This document shows positions 33,608-41,646 of a stretch of 61,224 nucleotides of DNA, one piece after another. Each line of letters opens with the position of its first letter. The first letter of the stretch is position 1. The position numbers were made by a program, and so were the translations under genes. Source of the stretch: CAZLMW01 sp964560875 (lineage in GTDB: Bacteria; Myxococcota_A; UBA9042); contig CAZLMW010000041.1 in assembly GCA_964560875.1 (NCBI GenBank), positions 1-61,224 of the forward strand. The letters run 5' to 3'. Below the pieces are notes generated by a model, which was given only the letters and a program-made list of their open reading frames with translations, did no database searches and was not told where the DNA came from.

Positions 33608-34927
33608 CTACATGAAGTTGCGGGTGTGCAGCGCGGAGAGGTCGGCGGCGTCGCTGGCGGGGAAACCGATGCGGCGTAATCGGCGTTGCCGGCCCTCGTC
33701 CATGTCTCGCAGCAACCCGCCGACCAGGTCGTGTCCGCGGCCGATGGCTTCCGGTGTGAACGCGCCGGCGGCCATGAGGATCAGCGCATCGAAGACCTCG
33801 GCGTTGAGGCCGCTGGTGTGGGACAGCGCGTCGTGACGCTGTTGGATCGCCGCGGATAGCTTGCCGAGCAGCGTGGCGTCTTGGCGGACATGGCGGGCGA
33901 GGTGGGCGATGCCGAACGCTACGTGGCGAGCCTCGTCGCTGGCTGCCAGGCGGCAGACCTGGGTGGTAACCGGATCGACCTCGCACTTGGCGATGAAGAA
34001 CAGCAGGTTGAGGAACGTGCCCTCGCCGAGCACGGATAGCAGCAGCGCGGCGATGGAGAAGTCCGGCTCGTCGATCAACGTCTTGAGCGATGTCTGGCCG
34101 CCCACGGTCGACAGCCCGAGCTCCTTTCGCTTCAGGGATGCGCGGCGCGTGAAGACCTCGATGTGACGCGCCTCGTCCGCGGCCTGGACGGCCAACAGCT
34201 GCAGGACCTCGCGGAAATGGGGATGCAAGCGTCCGGCGAAGCGGGCGGGGATCATCAGCGCGGCGGTCTCGTTTTCGATGAGGTAGGTCATCACCTGGAC
34301 GACCGCGTCTTCCACCTCGTCGGGCAGCGTAAATGGCGCGTCCCAGTCAACGGCCTCGTCGGGGTTCCATTGCTGGGCGACGGCTTGCCGATAGAGCTGG
34401 CCCACCTGGTCGGTCCACACGGCGTCCTTGTCCAGCAGCGTGAAATCGAACGGCGGTCCGCCCGCTTCGACAAGCGCCCCACGTGCAGCCAGCCCCCAGG
34501 TCGTGGGCGGGTTGTCGACGACGCCGTCGCCGGTGGGATCGAGCGAACCGGCGCGCTCGGCATTGCCCCAACGCTGCTGTCGGGCCGCGCCGCAACGAAC
34601 GTGCGCGACTGTCTCGGCCCCTTGCTGCTCGACACCAACAAGCGCGTGGCCTTGCGCGCGACACCATGGCCCAAGGTGCACGCCCAGGTGCGGGTCGGTG
34701 CCTCGGATCTCAAGGACTTCGCCGGCCGCTCGTTGCCCGAGCGCGTGCCCGATCAACAGGTGAGCGCCGCGATCTAGCCCCAGACCGCCCAGCCCCAGAC
34801 CGCCCAGATCCAAACTGTCCGGCCCGAGACCGCCCAGGTTCGATTCCTGGACGGTCTCGGGGACCTGGTCGGATCCAACGGGCTGAGCGGTCTCGTTCGG
34901 CCGCTCCTCTGGCGAAGACGTGCTCAC
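33608..34927 (-). CDS. Degenerate TusA domain fused to a ferritin-like di-iron domain
   Basis: A 439-aa protein starting at GTG 34927, which overlaps the previous stop by four bases. Residues about 30-100 follow TusA after its active site (GEVLEIRGTDPHLGVHLG, then WCRAQGHALVG), but the usual CPxP active-site Cys is absent; the segment there is a repeated LGGLGL. Residues about 205-360 form a ferritin-like helical domain with two ligand sets: ENE near 218-220 with E252-x2-H255 in DEARHIEVF, and E302 with E332-x2-H335 in DEARHVAFG. That is the pattern of di-iron oxygenases and R2-like proteins. I infer an oxidative enzyme; its substrate is unknown. It ends a three-gene overlapping operon. Confidence 0.78.
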   Translation of the reverse strand: MSTSSPEERPNETAQPVGSDQVPETVQESNLGGLGPDSLDLGGLGLGGLGLDRGAHLLIGHALGQRAAGEVLEIRGTDPHLGVHLGPWCRAQGHALVGVEQQGAETVAHVRCGAARQQRWGNAERAGSLDPTGDGVVDNPPTTWGLAARGALVEAGGPPFDFTLLDKDAVWTDQVGQLYRQAVAQQWNPDEAVDWDAPFTLPDEVEDAVVQVMTYLIENETAALMIPARFAGRLHPHFREVLQLLAVQAADEARHIEVFTRRASLKRKELGLSTVGGQTSLKTLIDEPDFSIAALLLSVLGEGTFLNLLFFIAKCEVDPVTTQVCRLAASDEARHVAFGIAHLARHVRQDATLLGKLSAAIQQRHDALSHTSGLNAEVFDALILMAAGAFTPEAIGRGHDLVGGLLRDMDEGRQRRLRRIGFPASDAADLSALHTRNFM

Positions 34928-35775
34928 GTCTGGCGCGCCACGACACCGTCGACGAACGAATCGATGGTGCCAAACGCGATGATCGCCCGGTCGAGCGTCG
35001 CGTAGCCCTGTACGCGGCCGTCGCGCCACTGCTTGAGCCCCTCGAGGTCGAGCAACGGACGCACCTTGGGGTCGTCGTAGGACATCGCCATCAAGAGCTC
35101 CTTGAACAGCGCCATCTCTTCGGCGGGCGCGCCGTCGAGCACCGTGAAGTTGCAGTGGTCGTACGCCCCAGTTTGCGCCAAGACGCGCGTCGATCCCGCC
35201 GGAAGCGTGCCTTCATGCGCGAACGCGAGGTGGTTGCCGTCAATGATGCATGCCGCGTCGACGTCGCCGGCGATGAGCGCTTTGCACGCGTCCCGTTCCC
35301 CGCCGATATGGTCGCCGTGTTTGCCGACCAGCACGTCGAAGGTCACGATCTCGATGTCCTCGCGCGGCAGGCCCGACTCCTGCAGGAAGATGAGCGGAAT
35401 CAGCGTCGCCTGCGGGCTGTCCCACGCGCCGACCGCGACCTTCTTGCCCCGCAGCTGGTCGAGCGACTCGATACCGGAGTCGGCGCGAACAACGACCACG
35501 CTCGTCAGGTCGCAGTCGGTGTCGCGCATCGCGATGGCCGAACAGCTGCGGCCCAGGCGAGCGGCGATCTTCTCGGCCTGCAACCACGCCAACGGCGAGT
35601 TCCATGCGACGTCGAACGCCCCTGCGAAGTGCTGTTCGACCTGCCTTTCGTAGTTGCTGTAGAGGATGTAGTCGAAGTCCAGGCCGCGCTCGGCGAAAAA
35701 CTCCTTGAAGCCGTCCCAGATGGTCACGACTTTGGGATCGTAGGCGACGGCGCCCATCAAGATGGTCTTGCTCAT
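34924..35775 (-). CDS. PhnD-like periplasmic-binding-fold protein without signal peptide
   Basis: A 283-aa protein. From residue 3 it reads as a type 2 periplasmic-binding fold of the phosphonate/phosphite family (ILMGAVAYDPKVVTIWDGF, FDVAWNSPLAWLQ, SLDQLRGKKVAVG, GDVDAACIIDGN). There is no signal peptide or lipobox, and no ABC permease or ATPase genes are nearby, so it is probably cytosolic. Cytosolic proteins with this fold include the biosynthetic enzymes MqnA/MqnD and THI5/NMT1. The start at 35775 overlaps the upstream stop (ATGA), and its own stop overlaps the next start (GTGA). Function unknown; an enzyme or carrier role inside this operon is inferred. Confidence 0.8.
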   Translation of the reverse strand: MSKTILMGAVAYDPKVVTIWDGFKEFFAERGLDFDYILYSNYERQVEQHFAGAFDVAWNSPLAWLQAEKIAARLGRSCSAIAMRDTDCDLTSVVVVRADSGIESLDQLRGKKVAVGAWDSPQATLIPLIFLQESGLPREDIEIVTFDVLVGKHGDHIGGERDACKALIAGDVDAACIIDGNHLAFAHEGTLPAGSTRVLAQTGAYDHCNFTVLDGAPAEEMALFKELLMAMSYDDPKVRPLLDLEGLKQWRDGRVQGYATLDRAIIAFGTIDSFVDGVVARQT

Positions 35776-36890
35776 GCGAAAAGCTCCATGCCGGTGAGGG
35801 CCTTGCCGACAAAGTCGTACAGTTGATCGCTGGTCGGGGCCATGACGGCGGCGGCGCGCGCGTCCCGGAAACGCCGTTCCACGCCCACGTCCTTGCGAAA
35901 TGCAGCGCCACCGCAGACGCGCATGGCGGTGTCGGTGACCTCGATGGCCATGTCGCCGCAACCGGCTTTGCACTGCAGCACGCGCAGCATCGTGTCGGCG
36001 CGGCCGGTCTCCATCGCGGTGAGGGTGTCCAGCAAGAGGCCCCGCGCCGAAGCGACCTTGACGCTCATCTTGGCGAGGTAGGCGCGGATCGTCGGGAAGT
36101 CACGCAAAGCGCTGTCGATGTGGGCGTAGCGGGCGCCGCTTGCGTGTTCGGCGGAGGCCGTTACAGCCGCGCCGGCGATGCCGACACTGCCCGCGCTGAT
36201 CAGCAAGTTAAACAGCGGCAAGACGTTGCCCATCATCACGTCAAAGCCCTTGCCGTCGCCGCCGAGGCTGGCCGAAGCCGGGACACGGACGCCGGTCGCC
36301 GCCACGGGACAGGAGTCGTTGCCGCGCAGGCCGAGCCCGTCGAAGCCGCCGCTGACGCTGAGTCCTTCGCTGTCGGCCGGGACGAGCCAGATGCTGCTGA
36401 CGCCCTCGCCGATCGGGCCGCTGGACCACACGTAGGCGGTCGCGTGGCTGGCCGAGGTCACCCAGCTCTTGCGCGCGTCGAGGAACACACTGTCGCCGTC
36501 CTGTTTGGCGGTGCTGGTAGGCGCCCAGAAGTGGCTGCGCGAGCCGGATTCGGAAAACGCGAGGGTGGAAAGATGGTCGCCAGCGGCGATGGCGCGTCGG
36601 ACTTCATCGCCGCCGTGCGCTTCGATGACGGCCGTGCCGCTGTAGTGCATCGTCAGCACCATCGCGCTGCTCGCACATTGCTGCGCGATGGTCTCGATGA
36701 CCTCCGCCGCCTGGCGTGGGCCGAGTCCGTGTCCGCCGACGTCGGTGCTGCTCAGCAGGCCGAGCAAACCGTGTTCGCGGGCCGCGTCGACCGTATGACT
36801 GGGAAAAGCGGCCGTCTCGTCGACACGCGTGGCGTGCTCGCCGGCGACCGCTGCGACGGCCTGTGCCGCCGCGACATGATCAAAACTCAT
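35772..36890 (-). CDS. Acyl-CoA-dehydrogenase-like flavoprotein
   Basis: A 372-aa protein with GGGAG before the start at 36890. It has the acyl-CoA dehydrogenase fold signals: an FAD-loop region (STLAFSESGSRSHFWAPTS), a central beta domain (ARKSWVTSASHATAYVW) and the C-terminal helical domain with RVCGGAAFRKDVGVERRFRDA. Where the catalytic Glu region is expected it reads VMAPTSDQLYDFVGKA, so classical dehydrogenation is doubtful; family members of the DszC/SfnC type are FMN monooxygenases. I infer a flavin-dependent redox enzyme. It is the first gene of an operon with a signal-less PhnD-like protein and a TusA-ferritin fusion. Confidence 0.82.
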   Translation of the reverse strand: MSFDHVAAAQAVAAVAGEHATRVDETAAFPSHTVDAAREHGLLGLLSSTDVGGHGLGPRQAAEVIETIAQQCASSAMVLTMHYSGTAVIEAHGGDEVRRAIAAGDHLSTLAFSESGSRSHFWAPTSTAKQDGDSVFLDARKSWVTSASHATAYVWSSGPIGEGVSSIWLVPADSEGLSVSGGFDGLGLRGNDSCPVAATGVRVPASASLGGDGKGFDVMMGNVLPLFNLLISAGSVGIAGAAVTASAEHASGARYAHIDSALRDFPTIRAYLAKMSVKVASARGLLLDTLTAMETGRADTMLRVLQCKAGCGDMAIEVTDTAMRVCGGAAFRKDVGVERRFRDARAAAVMAPTSDQLYDFVGKALTGMELFA

Positions 36891-37171
36891 GAAAGACTCC
36901 CCGGGCGCACCCGGGGACATGGCCGAGCGCTAACCCATGGTGGTGAAGGACCCGGGACCCCCGGGTCGCTTATGGGTTCATCGCCTGTAAGGCAACATCG
37001 CTCTGCTCCAACGGTTCAGATAACCGAGCCGGCATGATGACAGCGTCCGCTATTCGCGCAAGAGCGCCGCGCGCAACGGTCTCGTTTTTTTGGCGCAACT
37101 TCCCTGCGCAACGGCGGCGTGGCTCCCGGCTGCAGCTCGCTGCGATCGGGCTAGCCCCCGCTTGCCCAATG
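36891..37171. other. Divergent intergenic region before the REPIN-like element
   Basis: About 280 bp upstream of the acyl-CoA-dehydrogenase-like gene. It should carry that operon's promoter; a GC-rich palindromic patch (GGACCCGGGACCCCCGGGTC) lies at about 36947-36966. No gene, confident promoter pair or RNA was recognised. Confidence 0.4.
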
Positions 37172-37390
37172 GCGGTCACTCAGCGACCCCGGCTGAAGCC
37201 GGGGCCTCAGTTGAGCAAGCCCTCCTTCGAGGGCTCGGCGTTGCGGTCCGCATGGCGGATTCGGTGCGGCGCATGTGGTGCACCAGATACCGACAAAACG
37301 TGGGTAAGGCAGCCGCTGCTGGTGGAGTTCACGGCGGAGCCCGCGGCGGCGGGCTTGCTCAACTGAGCCCGGGCCTTCAGGCCCGGGGCT
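37172..37390 (+). repeat. REPIN/MITE-like element, copy 2
   Basis: Inverted relative to copy 1 at 24083-24301, and similar over its whole length. It begins with the hairpin CCCCGGCTGAAGCCGGGG followed by CCTCAGTTGAGCAAGCCC and ends with GGGCTTGCTCAACTGAGCCC and a second GC-rich hairpin. A one-base difference breaks the short frame seen in copy 1. It sits between divergent operons, so it could also act as a bidirectional transcription stop. Confidence 0.75.
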
Positions 37391-37422
37391 TCGCTCAATA
37401 CCTACATGTGTCCGGGCCACCT

Positions 37423-37445
37423 GAACCCGAACCCGAACCCGAACT
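37423..37445 (+). repeat. Short GAACCC tract
   Basis: Four tandem GAACCC units with the same polarity as the tracts upstream of the four-helix-bundle gene at 31.4 kb. It lies about 30 bp after the REPIN-like element and about 100 bp before the VOC gene. No other repeat or gene is seen between 37446 and 37548. Confidence 0.8.
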
Positions 37446-37548
37446 CCCACCCCCAGGCGCCGCTTTGCCTCGGTCCGTGAACCATTCGATACTCGTTGCC
37501 GCGCTCTTCCGTCGCACTGTTCCCTTTTCCGCTAGCCCGGACCCGATC

Positions 37549-38316
37549 ATGACCGAGACCACCACAATCGGCCGGACCCAGAGCGCCGACATCGCTGTCC
37601 CCGAGCACGATCGCGAGCTCCGCTTCTACGCCCGCGTCCTCGGCACGGGCGACGCTCCCCTGTGGCGCGATGACCTCATGAACAACGCCGGTACGCCCGT
37701 CATCGGTCTTGGCGCGCGCTCACCGGAGTACGAGCAGTTGCCCCTGCAGTGGATGCCCCATATCCAGGTCGCGGACGTCGCGGTCAGCGTGAAAAACGCG
37801 CTTTCGTTGGGCGGCAAGGACGTGATGCACGCGAGGAACGACGATGGGGAGAGCTTGTGGGCGGTGCTGGTCGACCCCAACGGCGCCGCTTTCGGAATCA
37901 TCCCCGCGCAGCCCGCGACAGAGCCAGGCAGCGCGCTGGGATCGGTGGGCCGAATCTGCGGGCTCGATCTCGCTGTGCCCGACGCTGCCGCCGCCGTCTA
38001 TTTCTATCGGGAGGTCATCGGGTGGTCGGCCGTCGACGTGCCTGCTGACGACGCGGACGGGACCTTCACCAACTACGAATTGGGCGACAGCTCGGGGCAG
38101 AAAGCCGCCGAAATCCGCCAAGCCCGCGGCGGGTCCGCGCGATTGCCTGCGGTCTGGATCCTGCGGCTGCCCGTCGGCGATCTCGCGGAGAGCTTGCGAC
38201 GCGTGGCCGCGGAAGGTGCGAAGGTCATCAAGGTCGTCGCCGATGGCGATGGCGAACCGGTCAGCGCCGTCGTTGCAGATCCGGTCGGCGCCGTGATTGG
38301 CTTGGTCGCCGGGTAG
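37549..38316 (+). CDS. Two-domain VOC (glyoxalase/dioxygenase-fold) protein
   Basis: A 255-aa protein made of two vicinal-oxygen-chelate domains: residues about 15-125 (ELRFYARVLG to DPNGAAFGII) and about 135-250 (GLDLAVPDAAAAVYFYREVIGW to DPVGAVIGLVAG). VOC enzymes use a metal for isomerase, dioxygenase, resistance or hydrolase chemistry; I cannot choose among them. The canonical metal ligands are not obvious in the first domain, so it may be partly degenerate. The start at 37549 is the first Met of the conserved part. It is followed by the PLP-decarboxylase gene after 85 nt, so it may be the first gene of the same operon. Confidence 0.83.
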   Translation: MTETTTIGRTQSADIAVPEHDRELRFYARVLGTGDAPLWRDDLMNNAGTPVIGLGARSPEYEQLPLQWMPHIQVADVAVSVKNALSLGGKDVMHARNDDGESLWAVLVDPNGAAFGIIPAQPATEPGSALGSVGRICGLDLAVPDAAAAVYFYREVIGWSAVDVPADDADGTFTNYELGDSSGQKAAEIRQARGGSARLPAVWILRLPVGDLAESLRRVAAEGAKVIKVVADGDGEPVSAVVADPVGAVIGLVAG

Positions 38317-38401
38317 GCATCCGTCCGTCGGGCGATCCGCAAAGCCGCGATGCCGAACGACCGCTGTACGTGACGGCCAAACCGGTGTATCAGGCCCGCC
38401 G

Positions 38402-39733
38402 ATGAACGCTGTCGTACCCGCCGATCACGCCCGTCTGCAAGCGCTTGGGGAGCGCCTCGGCGACCATTTCTATGTCGTCGACCTCGGCCGCTTCGAAGCC
38501 AACTGCCGCGACCTGCTCAGCGCGTTCACGACCCATCACGCCAACACCCGCCTCGGCTACTCGTACAAGACCAACTACCTGCCGGCGATGTGCCGCGTCG
38601 CCGATGAGCTGGGCGCCTATGCCGAGGTCGTCTCGGGCATGGAATACGAGCTCGCCCGCCGCCTCGACGTGCCGGCCGAACGCATCATCTTCAACGGGCC
38701 GTACAAACCCGCGGATGCGCTGCGTCGTGCGCTCAGCGAAGGCGCCGTCGTCAACCTCGACTCGCTTGACGAGGTCGCTGCCGTTGTCGCCATGCGCGCC
38801 CATCCGCATACCGGCACCTTTCGCGTTGGGTTGCGTTGCCATCCGGGCGTGGCCGCCATCGGCTCGCGGTTTGGCCTGGATATCGCCAGCGGGGAGCTCA
38901 AAGCCGCCATCGCCGCGCTGCGAAACGCCGGTGACATCGACATCGTCGGCCTGCACTGCCACGTCTGTCCGCCCAAGCGCCAGGCCGCCGTCTACCGCGC
39001 CGTGACCGAATCGGTCATCGACGCAGCGCTCGACCACTTCGACGGCAAACCGCCCGCCGTGATCAACATGGGTGGCGGCTTCTACAGCCGCATGCCGGCC
39101 GCGCTCGCGGCGCGCTGGTCGTTTCCCATCCCCTCGTTTGAGGACTACGGCGAGGCCATCGCGGGCACCGTCGCGCGGCGTCTCGGCAACGACAGCGGCA
39201 CCGAGTTGGTCATCGAACCCGGCGTCTCCGTCACGGCCGACGCGATGCACTTCGCCTGCCAGGTGGTCGCGCTCAAGGACCTGCTCGCCGGCCGGATCGC
39301 GATGGTCAGCGGCTCGGTCTACAACATCAAACCGACCAAGAACTCGGCCAACCTGCCGATGGACGTCGTGCGCCAACCCGCCGGCCCGATGCAGCACGTC
39401 GCGTCCGGCCCGCTCGATGTCACCGGCTACACCTGCATGGAAGACGACGTGATGTTCGCCGGCTACCACGGTGAGCTCGGCGTCGGCGACTGGCTCGTCT
39501 TTCACAATGTCGGCGCCTACACCAACGTCCTCAAGCCGCCCTTCATCCGCCCCGCGCCCGCGATGGCCGCGGTTGACGACAGCGGCGAGGTGACCGACAT
39601 CGTCGCGCGCGCTGCAACGTTCGACGATGTCTTCGCGGCCTACAACCTCGCTCAGCCTGATGAGAAAGCCCGGCTGACCGCGCCCGCCGCGGATTCACCG
39701 ACCTCCAACGTACCTGGCGGGGCGCATGGCTAA
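38402..39733 (+). CDS. PLP-dependent fold-III amino-acid decarboxylase
   Basis: A 443-aa protein of the alanine racemase-like fold-III group that includes diaminopimelate and ornithine decarboxylases. K56 in GYSYKTNY is the PLP Schiff-base Lys. Other landmarks are HCHVCPP, the Gly-rich phosphate loop NMGGGFYSR, IEPGVSV, the catalytic-Cys region CMEDD and the closing GAYTNV. The family decarboxylates an amino acid such as diaminopimelate, ornithine or a derivative. The genomic neighbours (flavin monooxygenase, methyltransferase, GT2) fit a small pathway that modifies the amine product. The substrate is not known. The next gene overlaps its 3' end by 8 bases. Confidence 0.87.
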   Translation: MNAVVPADHARLQALGERLGDHFYVVDLGRFEANCRDLLSAFTTHHANTRLGYSYKTNYLPAMCRVADELGAYAEVVSGMEYELARRLDVPAERIIFNGPYKPADALRRALSEGAVVNLDSLDEVAAVVAMRAHPHTGTFRVGLRCHPGVAAIGSRFGLDIASGELKAAIAALRNAGDIDIVGLHCHVCPPKRQAAVYRAVTESVIDAALDHFDGKPPAVINMGGGFYSRMPAALAARWSFPIPSFEDYGEAIAGTVARRLGNDSGTELVIEPGVSVTADAMHFACQVVALKDLLAGRIAMVSGSVYNIKPTKNSANLPMDVVRQPAGPMQHVASGPLDVTGYTCMEDDVMFAGYHGELGVGDWLVFHNVGAYTNVLKPPFIRPAPAMAAVDDSGEVTDIVARAATFDDVFAAYNLAQPDEKARLTAPAADSPTSNVPGGAHG

Positions 39734-40889
39734 GTCGACCAACAAGAATGTGCCCAAGAGCACATCTCAGCCCGCCATCGGGGAAGCCGTGGCTGTCAGC
39801 GACCACGAAGTCGTCATCATCGGCGCGGGTCCCGCTGGCCTGTCATTGGCGCATTGCCTCGTGCAGCAGGGCATCGAGCCCGTGTTGCTCGAATCGGGCG
39901 ATGCGGCCGGCCACTCGTGGGCCAACATGCCGCAAAACATCACGCTGCTGTCGCCGTGGAAGGTCAACCACCTGCCGGGCACCCGCGCGACCGCCACCGA
40001 TCAGCACAAGATGCACACCTGCCACGAGTTTTCGGCCTACCTGCGCGATTATGCGGGCGAGCGGCGCTTTGACGTGCGGCACAACACGCCGGTTCTCGAC
40101 GTCACCCACGACGGCGGCAACTTCGTGGTCCATACCGGCAGCGGCGATTTGCGCACCGGCTTGTTGGTCAACGCAACCGGCTATTTCGCCAAGCCGCGCA
40201 TGCCGACCTATCCGAACATGGACGGCTCCCGCATCCACCAGCGGCATGTGCACGATTTCCACTCCGCCGAGCGCCTTCACCGCGACATCGGCGTGCACAG
40301 TCCGCGCGTGCTCGTCGTCGGGCGGCGCATCTCAGCCGGGCAGACGTTGGCCGAGCTCCACGACGCCGGTCTGGGCTTTGACGTCGTGCTTTCGACGCGC
40401 GGCCCCGTCAGCTTCGCGCCCCGTCCGTGGGCGCTCAAGCTGTCGTTTTGGGTCTACTTTTTGTGGGAAGACCGGCAGGTGCTCAGCGATCCATTCGGCC
40501 TCGACGACACCTTCCCGCCGATGGAAGGCGGCCGCGAAAAGGACCTGTTGCTGTCCGGCGCGGTCCGCCAGGTGCCCGATATCGCGCGTTTTCACGACAC
40601 CGACATCGAGTTCAAAGGCGGCATGCGCGAGCCCTTCGATGCCGTCATCTACACCACCGGCTTCTTGCCAGCGCTCGACCACCTCAACCGGCTCATCAGC
40701 GTCGATGAGGAGACTGGCCTGCCGCGCATGAGCAACCAACAGTCGATGCAGACGCCGGGGCTGTATTTCCTCGGCCTCGACAAGCAGCGCTCGTTCCGGT
40801 CCCGTTACCTGCGCGGCATCCGCGAAGATGCAAAGGCGCTGGCCGATGAGCTCGTCAGCAAGGTCAACAGCGTGAGGCGCGCCGGATGA
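39726..40889 (+). CDS. Flavin-containing monooxygenase-like oxidoreductase
   Basis: A 387-aa protein with FAD motif GAGPAG (residues 33-38), an FMO-like QNITLLSPWKVNHLPG segment and late TTGFLPALDHL. The region where the NADPH-binding GxGxSA motif is expected reads VVGRRISAGQ (residues 198-206), with Arg in place of the central Gly. This could alter or remove NADPH binding. The family hydroxylates N or inserts O (Baeyer-Villiger) on amines and ketones. Its gene overlaps the decarboxylase by 8 bases and a methyltransferase follows after 40 nt. N-hydroxylation of the decarboxylase product is a reasonable guess only. Confidence 0.84.
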   Translation: MAKSTNKNVPKSTSQPAIGEAVAVSDHEVVIIGAGPAGLSLAHCLVQQGIEPVLLESGDAAGHSWANMPQNITLLSPWKVNHLPGTRATATDQHKMHTCHEFSAYLRDYAGERRFDVRHNTPVLDVTHDGGNFVVHTGSGDLRTGLLVNATGYFAKPRMPTYPNMDGSRIHQRHVHDFHSAERLHRDIGVHSPRVLVVGRRISAGQTLAELHDAGLGFDVVLSTRGPVSFAPRPWALKLSFWVYFLWEDRQVLSDPFGLDDTFPPMEGGREKDLLLSGAVRQVPDIARFHDTDIEFKGGMREPFDAVIYTTGFLPALDHLNRLISVDEETGLPRMSNQQSMQTPGLYFLGLDKQRSFRSRYLRGIREDAKALADELVSKVNSVRRAG

Positions 40890-40929
40890 TCGCCAAGACG
40901 CAGAGCACCAACGCGGTGAGGAACGCGCC

Positions 40930-41631
40930 ATGAGGTACACGTCGGTCGCCCACGAGGCCTTCGCCAGCGTCACGCGGGTCGGTTTGCGCCGCACCGCCAA
41001 GCTCGCCGTCGCCCGCCTGTACGACATGGCGTTCGACAAGCGCTGGGGGGTCGACACCGCCAGCCGGGCAGAGCTCGATGAGCTCGACGTCGATGAAGAG
41101 GCCGCCGCCAAGGGCCAGATGTACCAGCCGACCGGGATTTTGCCGTTTCGCAAGGCGTTGACGATGGTGCGCTTTCCGCAGCCTGGCGTGTTCGTCGACT
41201 ACGGCTGTGGCAAGGGCCGCACACTCCTGCTCGCGTCGCAGCTGCCGCTCAAGCGTGTTGTCGGGATCGAGTTTTCGCGCGAGCTCTGTGACGACGCCGA
41301 GCGCAACATCGCCGCCTTCAAGGACGCCGGCCAGGTCCGCGCGCCGGTGCAGGTCGTGCACATCGACGCCGTCCAGTACGAGTACGTGGGCGACGAGAAC
41401 ATCTTCTACTTCTTCTACCCCTTTGACGCCGACCTGATGGGGCGGGTGATCGACCGCATCGCCGCGTCCCTGGCCGCCCAACCGCGCGACGCCGTGCTGG
41501 TCTACTACTACCCGATCCACCGCGAGGTCGTGGACGCGTGCCCGGCGTTTTTCCTCGAGAGCGAACAAGAGCTCTTCGGCTACACCTGCCTGGTCTACCG
41601 CCATCGGCCACGACCAGCGGCGAACCCGTAG
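40930..41631 (+). CDS. Class I SAM-dependent methyltransferase
   Basis: A 233-aa protein. SAM-binding motif I is VFVDYGCGKGRTLL, with the acidic residue of motif II in VVGIEFSREL. The rest (NIFYFFYPFDADLM, VYYYPIHREVV) fits the Rossmann-like methyltransferase fold without revealing the substrate. The start has GAGG 8 nt upstream. The N-terminal 75 residues are basic and helical. It lies 40 nt after the monooxygenase gene and 15 nt before the GT2 gene, all on one strand, supporting one operon. Confidence 0.85.
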   Translation: MRYTSVAHEAFASVTRVGLRRTAKLAVARLYDMAFDKRWGVDTASRAELDELDVDEEAAAKGQMYQPTGILPFRKALTMVRFPQPGVFVDYGCGKGRTLLLASQLPLKRVVGIEFSRELCDDAERNIAAFKDAGQVRAPVQVVHIDAVQYEYVGDENIFYFFYPFDADLMGRVIDRIAASLAAQPRDAVLVYYYPIHREVVDACPAFFLESEQELFGYTCLVYRHRPRPAANP

Positions 41632-41646
41632 CTTGGAACCCGACCT

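Noticed and set aside
34483..35826. Plus-strand open frame antisense to the TusA-ferritin and PhnD-like genes
   Set aside because: Arg/Ala/Asp-rich shadow of the overlapping minus-strand operon; no domain or RBS.
36891..37171. Plus-strand open frame upstream of the REPIN-like element
   Set aside because: No RBS, no motif, and it reads through the hairpin-rich element, which is non-coding in design.
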